In this document: positions 1 to 9,072 of the stretch, one piece after another
Numbering within the stretch: the stretch's first letter is position 1
Layout of the letters: each line of letters begins with the position of its first letter
Assembly (NCBI GenBank): GCA_934196725.1
Contig: CAKPWR010000002.1
Location: 8,250 to 72,249 of the forward strand
From: an uncultured Prevotella sp.
GTDB taxonomy: Bacteria; Bacteroidota; Bacteroidia; Bacteroidales; Bacteroidaceae
Direction: 5' to 3'
Length of the DNA: 64,000 nucleotides
Made by a program: the position numbers and the translations under genes
Notes under the pieces: model-generated
Database searches by the model: none
What the model was told of the DNA's origin: nothing
The model's input: the letters and a program-made list of their open reading frames with translations, nothing else

Positions 1-1074
1 GCCAATCCTCATCTCTCGGAACTCTCCTATTCCCGTACCCTGGTGATGCAGATGCTGATGGGGCAGATTACGGCGAAGGAAGCGATGGGGAAGGCTATCA
101 ACAGATACCGTAATGGTGTTAGGAAGAAGATACAAACTGCCCATTACGACTATCGTGAGCTTCAGACCGCCCTGCTGCCTTTCATGAACTATTTCTATCT
201 GAACGACCTGTCTGACGTTTCCTACCACAGGAAGCGGACTGCCGTCAAGCGGATGTACCGTGACATCATCACCATCTATCACCACCGTAAGGACCAGCAG
301 GCAGAGAATTCATACGTGCAATATCTGCACCTCCTTGCCACCAATCCCCGTGCCATCAAGTACCTGACGGAAGAGGAGCGCATCCACAACCTCAATGAGT
401 TGAATGTGGCTACCCAGGTCACCACCTATGCCCATTCCGTTCATGTGGCGATGATAGCCAAGAGACTGATGGAAGGCATTCTTGCCTATCAGCCCGATCT
501 GTTGAAGGGAGCGCTGGGCACAAAGCGTAATGGCAAGGTATTCCTGGATCCTAAGGAGTGTCTCGACTTCATCTATCAGGCTGCCCTATATCATGACATC
601 GGCAAGAACGGCATCATCTCGGTGGTGAACAACGACTATCGTCCGCTGACGGATGAGGAGTATGCCATCATCAAGACCCATCCTGCCTTGGGAGCCGAGT
701 TGCTGAAGATTGCTCCTTCGCTCTATGAGAAGTTTCGTGATACCACCTTGGGGCATCATAAGTGGTATAATGGCAAGGGAGGTTATCCTGAGGATTTCGA
801 CAACACGAAGTCGCCTAAGCGCATCCTGATAGACATCATCACCCTGAGCGACTGCATGCAGGCTGCCACCGAGCATATAGGCAGGAATTACAAGGCTGGC
901 AAGACCTTCGACATGGTGATGGAGGAGTTCCGCAGGGATGCTGGTACGAGGTATAATCCCGATCTGGTGAAGTTTATAGATACTCATGAGGATGTGGCCC
1001 GTGATCTGGCTGTGCTCATCAACGATGCCTGGGTTGATATCTACTTCAGCATCTACAGTAAGTATATGAGATAA
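1..1074 (+). CDS. HD-GYP-like phosphohydrolase, 5' end cut by window edge
   Basis: The reading frame is open from base 1, so the gene begins upstream; a GTG at 43 is probably an internal codon. The C-terminal half is an HD-type metal-dependent phosphohydrolase domain: SVHVAMIA, then HDIGK (His codon at 592), KTHPALGAELL, and GHHKWYNGKGGYP (about 751-789). This follows the order of HD-GYP cyclic-di-nucleotide phosphodiesterases, but the signature is imperfect: the canonical HHE..DG.GYP reads HHK..NGKGGYP, and the usual DxxDA helix reads SDCMQAATEH. The N-terminal part is mostly helical with no recognised domain. The protein probably cleaves a phosphorylated nucleotide, but c-di-GMP activity is doubtful because of the changed motif and because such signalling is uncommon in gut Bacteroidales. 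No clear terminator follows. Confidence 0.8.
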   Translation, partial: ANPHLSELSYSRTLVMQMLMGQITAKEAMGKAINRYRNGVRKKIQTAHYDYRELQTALLPFMNYFYLNDLSDVSYHRKRTAVKRMYRDIITIYHHRKDQQAENSYVQYLHLLATNPRAIKYLTEEERIHNLNELNVATQVTTYAHSVHVAMIAKRLMEGILAYQPDLLKGALGTKRNGKVFLDPKECLDFIYQAALYHDIGKNGIISVVNNDYRPLTDEEYAIIKTHPALGAELLKIAPSLYEKFRDTTLGHHKWYNGKGGYPEDFDNTKSPKRILIDIITLSDCMQAATEHIGRNYKAGKTFDMVMEEFRRDAGTRYNPDLVKFIDTHEDVARDLAVLINDAWVDIYFSIYSKYMR

Positions 1075-1164
1075 TATCCGCTGTAGCTTCACTCCTCAGA
1101 TTGGCGCCTTATCCTCCGAATGATGGTGCAGGGAAAAATCCCGTGCTTTCTCTAAAACACAGTG

Positions 1165-1196
1165 CAAAGATACGACTTTTTTTTGATTCCCCCAAA
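1165..1196 (-). promoter_or_regulatory. Bacteroidota-type promoter on the minus strand
   Basis: On the minus strand TTTG (1196-1193) is followed after exactly 20 bases by TATCTTTG (1172-1165), an excellent match to the primary sigma consensus. Transcription would start near 1158 and run towards the 3' end of the HD-GYP-like gene, antisense to it. No gene on the minus strand is in place to use it. Confidence 0.65.
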
Positions 1197-1374
1197 TTTC
1201 GGGTTGCGATAAGGGCCGGTTTTCTGCAGCTTTCAAATTGTAAGTTGGTTAATAATTACAAGTCATAGTTTTGAGAGAAGAAAAACATAGAGTTGCGGAG
1301 CAGAAAACATAGAGTTCTAACTTAAATGTCTTCAAATAAGCTTGTTAGGCAGAAACATTATCAACTACAAAACT

Positions 1375-1566
1375 GACTCAGTTACTCAGATACTCAGTTA
1401 CTCAGTTTATTTCTAGCCCTATACTTTTCTCTCTATAGAATAGATATTATATATATAAATTTATTTATATATATAATATAATTTATATACTTACAATTTA
1501 TAATCAGGATTGGCATGTATGGGGTCTGAAATAAACTGAGTAACTGAGTATCTGAGTCACTGAGTC
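1375..1566. repeat. Inverted-repeat element A (octamer-array arms, AT palindrome core)
   Basis: The left arm (1375-1412) and right arm (1529-1566) are 38 bases each and reverse complements with one mismatch. Each arm carries four tandem copies of an 8-base unit close to TACTCAGT. The 116-base centre contains a perfect 15-base palindrome (1445-1459 with 1464-1478, loop TTTA) of TA steps. It has no coding capacity. The same plan recurs at 43847-44117 with a different repeat unit. Confidence 0.85.
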
Positions 1567-1860
1567 AAAAATCGCTATTTCTACGCTTTTCTGATAAGTA
1601 ACTTATTTTTACGATTTTCTCTTGTAAAAGAGATAGCCTTTAGGCAATTTCTCAATAAGAATGAATCCCTCTTCTATCCATCCCTATATTGTCCTGTAAT
1701 GTAAAATAAATATCTACTTCTTCGGTCATGTCTAATTATATTAACTTGAGATATTAAAAAAAGATTGTCTCAGGGCATGTTGAGGTTGACGTGGAGGTAA
1801 GTGTTTGTGATATGTTTAGATCAGAGGAGATGTAAGGTATTGTTAATTAGAATGTTAGGT

Positions 1861-1941
1861 CTAGCGATACGGTGAAACACCGTGTGGCTAGAATCGCATT
1901 TCGTATATTTCTAGCAACACCGTGAAATGCGGTGTGGCTAG
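1861..1941. repeat. Two tandem REP-like hairpins
   Basis: Unit 1 (1861-1891) has outer arms CTAGC/GCTAG around ACGGTG-AAA-CACCGT. Unit 2 (1911-1941) has the same outer arms around ACACCG-7 bases-CGGTGT. Both end GTGTGGCTAGAAT. The shared arms and near-identical tails suggest copies of one short palindromic repeat. No transposase of the RAYT kind is in the window. Confidence 0.7.
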
Positions 1942-2042
1942 AATTGCTAAGAACTGATATGGTTTGTGTGGGGTGCAAGGTTTGGGTTGTGCTGATAATC
2001 TTTGTCTGCGAGAGCGGTTATATCCGGTGCATGAAGGCTAAA

Positions 2043-2075
2043 TAAAAAAAGCTCAGGGCGAAATACCCTGAGCTT
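2043..2075 (-). terminator. Rho-independent terminator of fumarase
   Basis: A 10-base-pair stem (2049-2058 with 2066-2075, 7-base loop) is followed on the minus strand by a run of seven T residues. It lies just below the fumarase stop codon. Confidence 0.9.
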
Positions 2076-2103
2076 GCTATTGTCATGATTTTTCTTGAAT
2101 CAT

Positions 2104-3762
2104 TTACTTCTGGCATTCCTGGCATGGAGTCCAAGGCTTCAACTGCTTGAAGAAGTCGTTGCCCTTGTCGTCTACGAGGATGAATGCAGGGAAGTCCTCT
2201 ACGGTAATCTTCCAGATAGCCTCCATACCGAGCTCTGGATACTCTACGCACTCGATGCTCTTGATAGAACTCTGAGAGAGAACGGCAGCTACACCACCGA
2301 TAGTTCCGAGGTAGAAACCACCATGCTTCTTGCAAGCCTCGGTAACAATATCGCCACGGTTACCCTTGGCAATCATTACCAAACTAGCGCCGTGATCCTG
2401 GAACTCATCTACGTATGGGTCCATACGGTTGGCTGTGGTAGGTCCCATAGAGCCACATGGATAACCCTCTGGAGTCTTGGCTGGACCAGCATAGAGGATA
2501 GGGTGGTTCTTGAAGTACTCTGGCATCTCCTCGCCTGCATCCAGACGAGCCTTGAGCTTAGCGTGAGCGATGTCACGAGCTACGATGATGGTACCCTTCA
2601 AATTAACACGGGTGCTTACTGGATACTTGCTCAACTCAGCACGAACTGCGTCGATACCCTTGTCGAGGTCAATCTCGATACCCTTGGTACCCTCACCTGG
2701 GTTGCGGAGCTCCTCAGGAATCAACTCTGTTGGGTTCTCATCCATCTTCTCCAACCAGATACCGTCCTTGTTGATCTTAGCCTTGATGTTACGGTCGGCA
2801 GAGCAGCTTACACCCATACCGATAGGGCAGCTTGCGCCGTGACGAGGCAAACGGATGACACGGATATCGTGAGCCAGATACTTACCGCCAAACTGTGCAC
2901 CCAAACCAATCTTGTGAGCCTCTTCGAGGAGCTTGTTCTCCAAGTCGATGTCACGGAAGGCACGACCAGTCTCATCACCTGTTGTAGGCAACTCATCGTA
3001 GTACTTGATAGAAGCCAACTTCACGGTGAGGAGGTTCTTCTCAGCTGAAGTACCACCGATAACGAAGGCGATGTGGTAAGGAGGACATGCAGCTGTACCC
3101 AGGCTCTTCATCTTCTCTACGAGGAATGGGAGCAGTGTGCCCTCGTTCTGGATAGTAGCCTTGGTCATAGGGTAGAAGTAGGTCTTGTTGGCAGAGCCAC
3201 CACCCTTAGCTACCATCACGAAGCGGTACTCGTCGCCCTCTGTAGCCTCGATATCAATCTGAGCAGGCAGGTTGCAACGGGTGTTCACCTCATCATACAT
3301 GTTGAGAGGAGCGTTCTGAGAATAGCGGAGGTTGTCCTGTGTAAAGGTGTTGTATACACCCAGGCTCAAAGCCTCTTCGTCCTCGAAGTCTGTCCATACA
3401 CGCTGACCCTTCTCACCGTGGATGATTGCAGTACCTGTATCCTGGCAGAATGGGAGGATGCCCTTAACGGCTGTCTCTGCATTGCGGAGGAACTGGAGTG
3501 CTACATACTTGTCGTTCTCTGAAGCCTCTGGGTCGCTGAGGATCTTAGCCACCTGGAGGTTGTGCTCACGACGGAGCTTGAACTCTACGTCGTGGAAACC
3601 CTGCTGTGCCAGCAAGGTAAGAGCTTCCTTGGAAACCTTGAGGATAGTCTTACCCTCGAACTCTGCTGTGCTTACGCCTTCCTTAGAGATAAGGCGATAC
3701 TCTGTCTTGTCCTCTCCAATCTGGAACATTGGAGCGTACTTAAAATCAGGAATGTTTGCCAT
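2104..3762 (-). CDS. fumB: Fumarate hydratase class I
   Basis: Fumarase of the iron-sulfur class I (FumA/FumB) type, converting fumarate and malate; in anaerobic Bacteroidota it works in the reductive branch towards succinate. The 552 residues match the single-chain two-domain family (about 550). LPFCQDTGT places a cysteine at residue 106, and further conserved cysteines occur in [11 protein letters not shown] and GASCPIGMG, agreeing with the three [4Fe-4S] ligands of E. coli Fum[14 protein letters not shown] near residue 440 belongs to the C-terminal beta domain. It is transcribed alone: its own terminator follows and a palindromic block separates it from the M16 operon. The choice between fumA and fumB as a name is arbitrary. 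Confidence 0.95.
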   Translation of the reverse strand: MANIPDFKYAPMFQIGEDKTEYRLISKEGVSTAEFEGKTILKVSKEALTLLAQQGFHDVEFKLRREHNLQVAKILSDPEASENDKYVALQFLRNAETAVKGILPFCQDTGTAIIHGEKGQRVWTDFEDEEALSLGVYNTFTQDNLRYSQNAPLNMYDEVNTRCNLPAQIDIEATEGDEYRFVMVAKGGGSANKTYFYPMTKATIQNEGTLLPFLVEKMKSLGTAACPPYHIAFVIGGTSAEKNLLTVKLASIKYYDELPTTGDETGRAFRDIDLENKLLEEAHKIGLGAQFGGKYLAHDIRVIRLPRHGASCPIGMGVSCSADRNIKAKINKDGIWLEKMDENPTELIPEELRNPGEGTKGIEIDLDKGIDAVRAELSKYPVSTRVNLKGTIIVARDIAHAKLKARLDAGEEMPEYFKNHPILYAGPAKTPEGYPCGSMGPTTANRMDPYVDEFQDHGASLVMIAKGNRGDIVTEACKKHGGFYLGTIGGVAAVLSQSSIKSIECVEYPELGMEAIWKITVEDFPAFILVDDKGNDFFKQLKPWTPCQECQK

Positions 3763-3810
3763 AATGTTTTTTGTTATTTGAAACTGTTGAAATATTCAAG
3801 TTATTTTTTA

Positions 3811-4243
3811 TTTATCAAGAATTAGAGAATTAGAGAATTTTCTTCCTTCCTCTTCTTCTTCGAGATGTTTTTTTTATCAAGAATTAGAGAATTAGAGAAT
3901 TTAAGTTCGCATGTAACGCCATACGCCCTGAAAGGGCAGAAGCTCCTAGCCCAGGGCAGCGCCCTGGGTTATTATGGACGCAACCCTGTCGCCCTGTAAG
4001 GGCAAAAGCTTTCAAATATCAGGCAATTAACAAAGCTTTTGCCCTTACAGGGCGCCTTGCTGACTGCTATTATACCCAGGGCGTTGCCCTGGGCTAGGAG
4101 CTTCTGCCCTTTCAGGGCGTGCTGCTCCTAGAGCTTTTGGGGGCTTCAGCCCGTTCTTGAGCCACATGCGAAACTTGAATTATTTTCATCAAGCATTAGA
4201 GATTTAAAGAATTACGAAAATTCTCAAATTCTCTAATTCTTGA
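3811..4243. repeat. Large nested palindrome with GC-rich hairpins
   Basis: Three nested inverted repeats: outer AAGTTCGCATGT (3903-3914) with ACATGCGAAACTT (4164-4176); middle 47-base arms (3923-3969 and 4074-4120, one mismatch) that themselves contain GCCCTGAAAGGGC and CCCAGGGC-CGCCCTGGG hairpins; inner perfect 23-base arms (3990-4012 and 4032-4054). Outside these, a 30-base direct repeat (3811-3840 and 3873-3902) has an 18-base inverted partner at 4226-4243. It fills the gap between the end of the M16 protease gene and the start of the fumarase gene; no ORF lies inside. Confidence 0.85.
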
Positions 4244-4251
4244 CAAAAAAA

Positions 4252-7158
4252 TTAATATCCAAAGATTTCTTCCTGGCTCAATCTCTTGATAGGAGCAATC
4301 TTCTCGAGGCTCTTCATGTCAAGATTCTTCTCATCACCGAGGATCACCATGCGGTATGGCTTGCCTACGATGTTCTGCTTCTCGAAGTTCGTGATGTCCT
4401 GGAGAGTCAATGAAGGAATCTGCTCGTAGTAGAGCTTGGTTACGTCATAGTCGATGCCTCTGAGCTTGGCATTGAAGTAGGCGTTGATGACGCCAGCCTT
4501 GGTGATGCGACGGCTCTGGATAGACTTCAGCAGACTCTGCTTGGCAAGATTGAAGGAAGCTTCGTTCTGTGGGAGATTGTTGGTAATCTCGTCAAATACG
4601 TGGATGCAGTCCATCATCTTGTCGTTCTGAGAGATGATATGACGCATGAAGTAATCCTTCTCGTCCTTGCGCACAGGACTATTGTAGTATGCTCCGGCAT
4701 TGTAAGCCAGACCACGGGTCTCGCGAAGCTCCTGGAAGACGATGGAATTCATGCCGCCACCATAATACTCGTTGAAGAGAGAAATCAGGGCACCGTCCTT
4801 CACATCGCTCTTCTTGCCGGTGTTCTGGTAAGAGCGCAGATAGATGTTCTTTGCCTCGTATGGAGCGATATAAATCTCGTTCTGCTTGATTTCCTCCATC
4901 TTGTACTCCTTGCCCTCAGGAACGGCAGCAAGCTTCTTGGCAGTCTTGTGCTCCTTGGCAAGAAGGGTGTTGAGCTGCTTCTCGCTGTAAGGACCATAGT
5001 AAGCCACGGTGTGCTCGATGTTGTTCAGTCCGCCCAGAAGATTGACGAGCTCCTGAGGATCCATCTTGCGCAGGTCGGCGCTCTTGATGGCATTGCGGGC
5101 TGGGTTGTAAGGACCGTAGGTGCTGTAGCTCCAGAGATAGCTGAAGTTTGACTGCTGGTTGGTCTTGGCATCCTGCTGGCTCTTCTCGATGAGGTCGATG
5201 AACTGGTTCCATGAGGTCTTGTCTGCCTTGGCATGGTGAAGGATTTCCTCCATCAGCTGGAGAGCTGCAGGAAGGTTCTCGTTCAGACCGTTGAGGCTGA
5301 TCTGCAGGGTCTTGGAACTCTGGGCAATGCTGTAGTTGCAAGCCAGCTTGTAGAAAGCCTGCTTGATGGCAGATACGCTCTTCTTGTCGGTTCCGATATA
5401 GTCGAGATACTGAGCTGCATAGCTGTAGCGGATATCGTCCTCATCGCCGAATTCGTAGCGGAATACGAGGTTGAAGAGGTCGTCCTGGGTGTTCTGCTTG
5501 TAGACGAGAGGCAGCTTCCTGCTGGTCTTGTCTACGGTAAGATCCTTCTTGAAATCGAGGAATACAGGCTGGATTTCAGGCACCTGGGCGTTCTTGATTT
5601 CCTTGACGAATGCACTCTCATACTCACGGTTTGCCGGAATAGGAGTGATGGCTGGCTTCTCAATCTTCTTGAGGGTAGTATCCTCGCCCATACGCTTGTA
5701 GACGCAGATGAAGTTGTCATCGCGCAGATATTTGTTGGCGAAATCTACGATGTCCTGCTTGGTCAGCTTGCTCTGACGCTCCAGCTTGCCGGCTACGTCT
5801 TCCCACTTCTCGTCGTTGATGAAGGCGTCTACCATGATGCTGGCACGGTTGTCGTTGCTGTCGAGACCTCTGTAGAAGTTCAGCTTCTTGTTGGCGATGA
5901 CCGAAGGCAGGAGGTCGTTGTCGAACTCACCACGGCGCAGCTTCGCCATCTCCTGGAGCATGAGGCTGCGGACCTCTTCCAGCTTCTGGTCCTTGTTAGG
6001 ATTACCGGCAAGGATGAAGGCAGAATAGTCGTGCAGACCGTAGACGAAGGCTCCGGCAGAAGCCAGCTTCATCTGCTGCTCCAGGTCAACCTCCATCAGT
6101 CCAGCCTTACCGTTGGAAAGCATGTCTTCGATGACATCGAGCACATCGCTCTCCTTGTCGTTGGCGCCCTTGAATTTCCATGCGAGCATCACGTTCTCTG
6201 CCTCCTTGCCCACTACGGCTGTATCCTTTACGGCAGTAATGTCCGGCTGCAGGCTGAATTCAGGACGGGAGAGATTCTCGTTCTTCTTCCATGAACCGAA
6301 GTACTTGTCGATGATGGCGATGGTCTGGTCTGGGTCGAAATCACCTGCCAGGCAGATAGCCACATTGTTAGGTGCATAGTAGCGGTGGAAGTAGTTCTGG
6401 ATATTGATGATGCTAGGGTTCTTGAGGTGTTCCTGCTCACCGATGGTAGTCTGGGTACCATAAGGATGGGTAGGGGTGAGGAGCTTCCAGAGGGCAGCAA
6501 GCTCCTTGGTGTTGTCGCTTGCCATAGAGATGTTCTTCTCCTCGTATACAGCCTCCAGCTCGGTGTGGAAACCGCGGATCACCATGTTCTGGAATCGGTC
6601 GCTCTGTACCTTGGCCCAGTTCTCTATCTCGTTGCTCGGGATGTTCTCTACATAGCAGGTCACGTCGTTGGAAGTATAGGCGTTGGTGCCCTGGCTTCCG
6701 ATGCTTGCCATCAGCTTGTCGTACTCGTTAGGGATGTTGTACTTGGCAGCCAGCTGCGAAACCGAGTCGATTTCGTGGTATGCCTGCTTGCGCTGTGCAG
6801 GGTTGGTCAGCTTGCGGTAGCTCTCATATCGGCGTGTGATTTCGTCGAGATAAGGCTTCTCCTTGGCGTGGTCGATGGTGCCGAACTTCTGGGTTCCCTT
6901 GAACATCAGGTGCTCCAGATAGTGGGCAAGACCGGTAGTCTCGGCAGGGTCGTTTCTGGAACCTGTCTTCACTGCGATATTAGCCTGCAGACGAGGCTTT
7001 TCCTTGTTGACTGACATATACACCGTCAGACCGTTGTCGAGGGTGTAGATGCGGGTTTTCATGGCATCACCTGGTACGGTGGTGTAATGATACTCCTTAG
7101 CTGTGGCGCTGATGCTGCCCATCAGGACAGCTGCCAGCAAAACATGCTTGATCTTCAT
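4252..7158 (-). CDS. M16 family zinc metallopeptidase (pitrilysin-like), exported
   Basis: Large (968 aa) protease with two tandem M16 units. The chosen start gives MKIKHVLLAAVLMGSISATA, a typical signal peptide; a longer frame upstream overlaps the preceding gene and is unlikely. The active-site motif HYLEH (H79, E82, H83) is the inverted HxxEH of M16 enzymes, with the third metal ligand expected in EAVYEEKN. The C-terminal half has the substrate-clamping M16_C type lacking the zinc motif. It probably degrades peptides in the periplasm. It is the last gene of an hflX-DUF4954-M16 operon, 35 bases after its neighbour. Confidence 0.92.
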   Translation of the reverse strand: MKIKHVLLAAVLMGSISATAKEYHYTTVPGDAMKTRIYTLDNGLTVYMSVNKEKPRLQANIAVKTGSRNDPAETTGLAHYLEHLMFKGTQKFGTIDHAKEKPYLDEITRRYESYRKLTNPAQRKQAYHEIDSVSQLAAKYNIPNEYDKLMASIGSQGTNAYTSNDVTCYVENIPSNEIENWAKVQSDRFQNMVIRGFHTELEAVYEEKNISMASDNTKELAALWKLLTPTHPYGTQTTIGEQEHLKNPSIINIQNYFHRYYAPNNVAICLAGDFDPDQTIAIIDKYFGSWKKNENLSRPEFSLQPDITAVKDTAVVGKEAENVMLAWKFKGANDKESDVLDVIEDMLSNGKAGLMEVDLEQQMKLASAGAFVYGLHDYSAFILAGNPNKDQKLEEVRSLMLQEMAKLRRGEFDNDLLPSVIANKKLNFYRGLDSNDNRASIMVDAFINDEKWEDVAGKLERQSKLTKQDIVDFANKYLRDDNFICVYKRMGEDTTLKKIEKPAITPIPANREYESAFVKEIKNAQVPEIQPVFLDFKKDLTVDKTSRKLPLVYKQNTQDDLFNLVFRYEFGDEDDIRYSYAAQYLDYIGTDKKSVSAIKQAFYKLACNYSIAQSSKTLQISLNGLNENLPAALQLMEEILHHAKADKTSWNQFIDLIEKSQQDAKTNQQSNFSYLWSYSTYGPYNPARNAIKSADLRKMDPQELVNLLGGLNNIEHTVAYYGPYSEKQLNTLLAKEHKTAKKLAAVPEGKEYKMEEIKQNEIYIAPYEAKNIYLRSYQNTGKKSDVKDGALISLFNEYYGGGMNSIVFQELRETRGLAYNAGAYYNSPVRKDEKDYFMRHIISQNDKMMDCIHVFDEITNNLPQNEASFNLAKQSLLKSIQSRRITKAGVINAYFNAKLRGIDYDVTKLYYEQIPSLTLQDITNFEKQNIVGKPYRMVILGDEKNLDMKSLEKIAPIKRLSQEEIFGY

Positions 7159-7193
7159 TTTTGATATATGAATTGTTAATTCTTCATTATAAA

Positions 7194-9050
7194 TTAATTC
7201 TCGTAATCCACTTCCTGGTCCAGACTGTTGACGAAGTTTCTGTAAACCTCTTCCTCCACGTCGCCCATGGCATACTCCTTCTCGGCATCCTTCTTGATTT
7301 CCGCTATCCATGAGCGGCGAGCCTTGATGTAGTCCTCGTGGATGCGGTTGGCATCCTCCAGGGTAATCTCGGAGATGTGGTAGTAGTCGCAGATCATCTT
7401 ATGGGTCCAAGCCCACTGATATTCGCGGTAGTGGGCATCAATCTCGTCGAACCGGCTGATGAGCTCCTGGATGGTTTCGATGGTTCCGTCCTTCAGGTCG
7501 GAGATGATGCGCTCTTCCTCGCTTATTGGCAGGAGGAGTCCTGAGAGGTCATCCCAGTCGCTGGTTCCTATCTCCGTGGTAGGAGGGGTGATGGAAGGGT
7601 CGCGCTTCAATACTCGCTTCAGTACGGCACCCATATAGATGCGCAGGGCAATATCGTAGTATTTGATGCCCTTGTGGAGCGATGTAGCCGGGATGATGTA
7701 TTCGTGGTAGAGATACTGCGAAACGTTGTCGCCCGTCACCTCGCGCAGGTTTTCCAATATCTTCTTGCCCTTCAGGATTTCGCCTACGGAGAACGGAGAG
7801 AGCCAGTCGAAGTTGACGATGCTCTTGCGGTTTTCCTGGGCACGTAGGTCACGCTTAGGCCATTTCTTGATGTCGCGGTACAAGCCCACGGTGGTGATGT
7901 TTCTGCCCGGAATGAGGAACATCTTGTCGCCATCGGCAATGAGATAGGCGAACGGCAGGTTGCGGGTGTTTGGGTGATGCATCAGCTTGCCGAAGCATAC
8001 GGAGAACGAACCCAGGGTGGCTGGCATCAGCAGGTAGGCACCGCTGGCTGTCTTCGAACCGCGCTCCAGGATGCCCCAGTGCATAGGCCCCATCTTGTAG
8101 GCGTGGTTGGAGAAGTTGGTTGCCGAACCGGCATTGTAGAACGAGAACATGCCTCCGATGAGCAGGCTGCTCTTGTGATGGGATGCCGTGAATGGGCCGC
8201 AGAAGGCTGCACATGCCTCACCGTTGCTCATATAGCTGTTGGCAAAGAATACGGAGGCTGAGGCAGTGAAACCGTTGCTCAGCTGGCAGGCTTCACCCAC
8301 GAAGCAGTCCTGTATCTTCACGCTGTTGATGACGCTGGAACCCTCGGCGATGATGGAGTTCTCGATGATGACTCCCGTGCCGATATATACGTTGCCGTGG
8401 ACCGAACCCAGCAGGGTGCAGTCGCTGAGACGGGAAGCTCCGTTCACCTCGCAGAGATCGTTGATGACACAGTTGGTAATCTCCTTGGTGTTGACAATCT
8501 TCACGTTGTTGCCAATCTGTCCGCGTTCCGGCATCTTGTTGTCGATGTCGGTCTTGATGAGCTGTCTGATCTTCTCCTTCAGTTCCTTGTCGGAGAAATG
8601 CTTCACCATGAAGGCGGCAAGCTGGCTGTTCAGATCGCTGAAGAGAATGACGTTGCCTTCTCCCACCTCGTTGAGCACGCTCACCAGGTTGCCCTCGCCG
8701 TAGGTTGCTCCCTCGGTGGTTTCCATGGTCGAGATGTTCGAGATGTAGCAATCATCCCCGATGTTATAGTTGTTGATGAAGTTGCCTACGTTTTCGATGA
8801 GGCAGTCATCACCTATGGTTACATTGCGCAGGGTGGCATTGTTGATGCCAGAGTGCTTTACGAAGCCCTGGCTCACCTCCACATTCTTGTTGAAGGCGCC
8901 GATGTTCACTTCGCCATAGAGCATCACGCGGTGCATGAAATTCGGTTTGAAATCTTCTGAGACATTGATGGATGTCCAGTCTTCAGCCCAACAGTCGTTG
9001 CTCCTGAGCACCTCGATTTCCTCGGAGGTTAGGGGTCTGTAGTCATTCAT
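7194..9050 (-). CDS. DUF4954 family protein (left-handed beta-helix)
   Basis: A 618-residue protein I recognise as the DUF4954 family, common in Bacteroidota and of unknown function. The first half contains hexapeptide-like repeats (TIGDDCLIENVGNFI, NIGDDCYISNIST and later IGTGVIIENSIIAEGSSVINS), as in sugar nucleotidyl- and acyltransferases with left-handed beta-helices; the second half is mainly helical. No signal peptide or membrane segment is visible. Its similarity to GlmU-like helices suggests a nucleotide-sugar or acyl-transfer role, but no catalytic residue can be named. It sits between hflX (22 bases upstream) and the M16 protease (35 bases downstream). Confidence 0.85.
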   Translation of the reverse strand: MNDYRPLTSEEIEVLRSNDCWAEDWTSINVSEDFKPNFMHRVMLYGEVNIGAFNKNVEVSQGFVKHSGINNATLRNVTIGDDCLIENVGNFINNYNIGDDCYISNISTMETTEGATYGEGNLVSVLNEVGEGNVILFSDLNSQLAAFMVKHFSDKELKEKIRQLIKTDIDNKMPERGQIGNNVKIVNTKEITNCVINDLCEVNGASRLSDCTLLGSVHGNVYIGTGVIIENSIIAEGSSVINSVKIQDCFVGEACQLSNGFTASASVFFANSYMSNGEACAAFCGPFTASHHKSSLLIGGMFSFYNAGSATNFSNHAYKMGPMHWGILERGSKTASGAYLLMPATLGSFSVCFGKLMHHPNTRNLPFAYLIADGDKMFLIPGRNITTVGLYRDIKKWPKRDLRAQENRKSIVNFDWLSPFSVGEILKGKKILENLREVTGDNVSQYLYHEYIIPATSLHKGIKYYDIALRIYMGAVLKRVLKRDPSITPPTTEIGTSDWDDLSGLLLPISEEERIISDLKDGTIETIQELISRFDEIDAHYREYQWAWTHKMICDYYHISEITLEDANRIHEDYIKARRSWIAEIKKDAEKEYAMGDVEEEVYRNFVNSLDQEVDYEN

Positions 9051-9072
9051 ATTGTTGATACGTTTTTATGGT

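Larger units (their letters stand above)
1075..2042. other. Gene-free block between HD-GYP-like gene and fumarase
   Basis: No convincing coding sequence lies in these roughly 970 bases. The block holds a minus-strand promoter (1165-1196), an inverted-repeat element (1375-1566) and two tandem hairpins (1861-1941), listed separately. The remainder is AT-rich with scattered stop codons in every frame. Confidence 0.7.

Noticed and set aside
586..1092. Minus-strand frame under the orphan promoter
   Set aside because: It starts 73 bases below the promoter but is antisense to the well-supported HD domain, and its sequence shows no domain or signal peptide.
5233..6294. Plus-strand 353-codon frame opposite the M16 protease
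   Set aside because: Antisense shadow; valine/leucine-rich composition without motif.
7159..7311. N-terminal extension of the M16 protease
   Set aside because: It overlaps the 3' end of the DUF4954 gene, and the internal ATG at 7158 gives a signal peptide.
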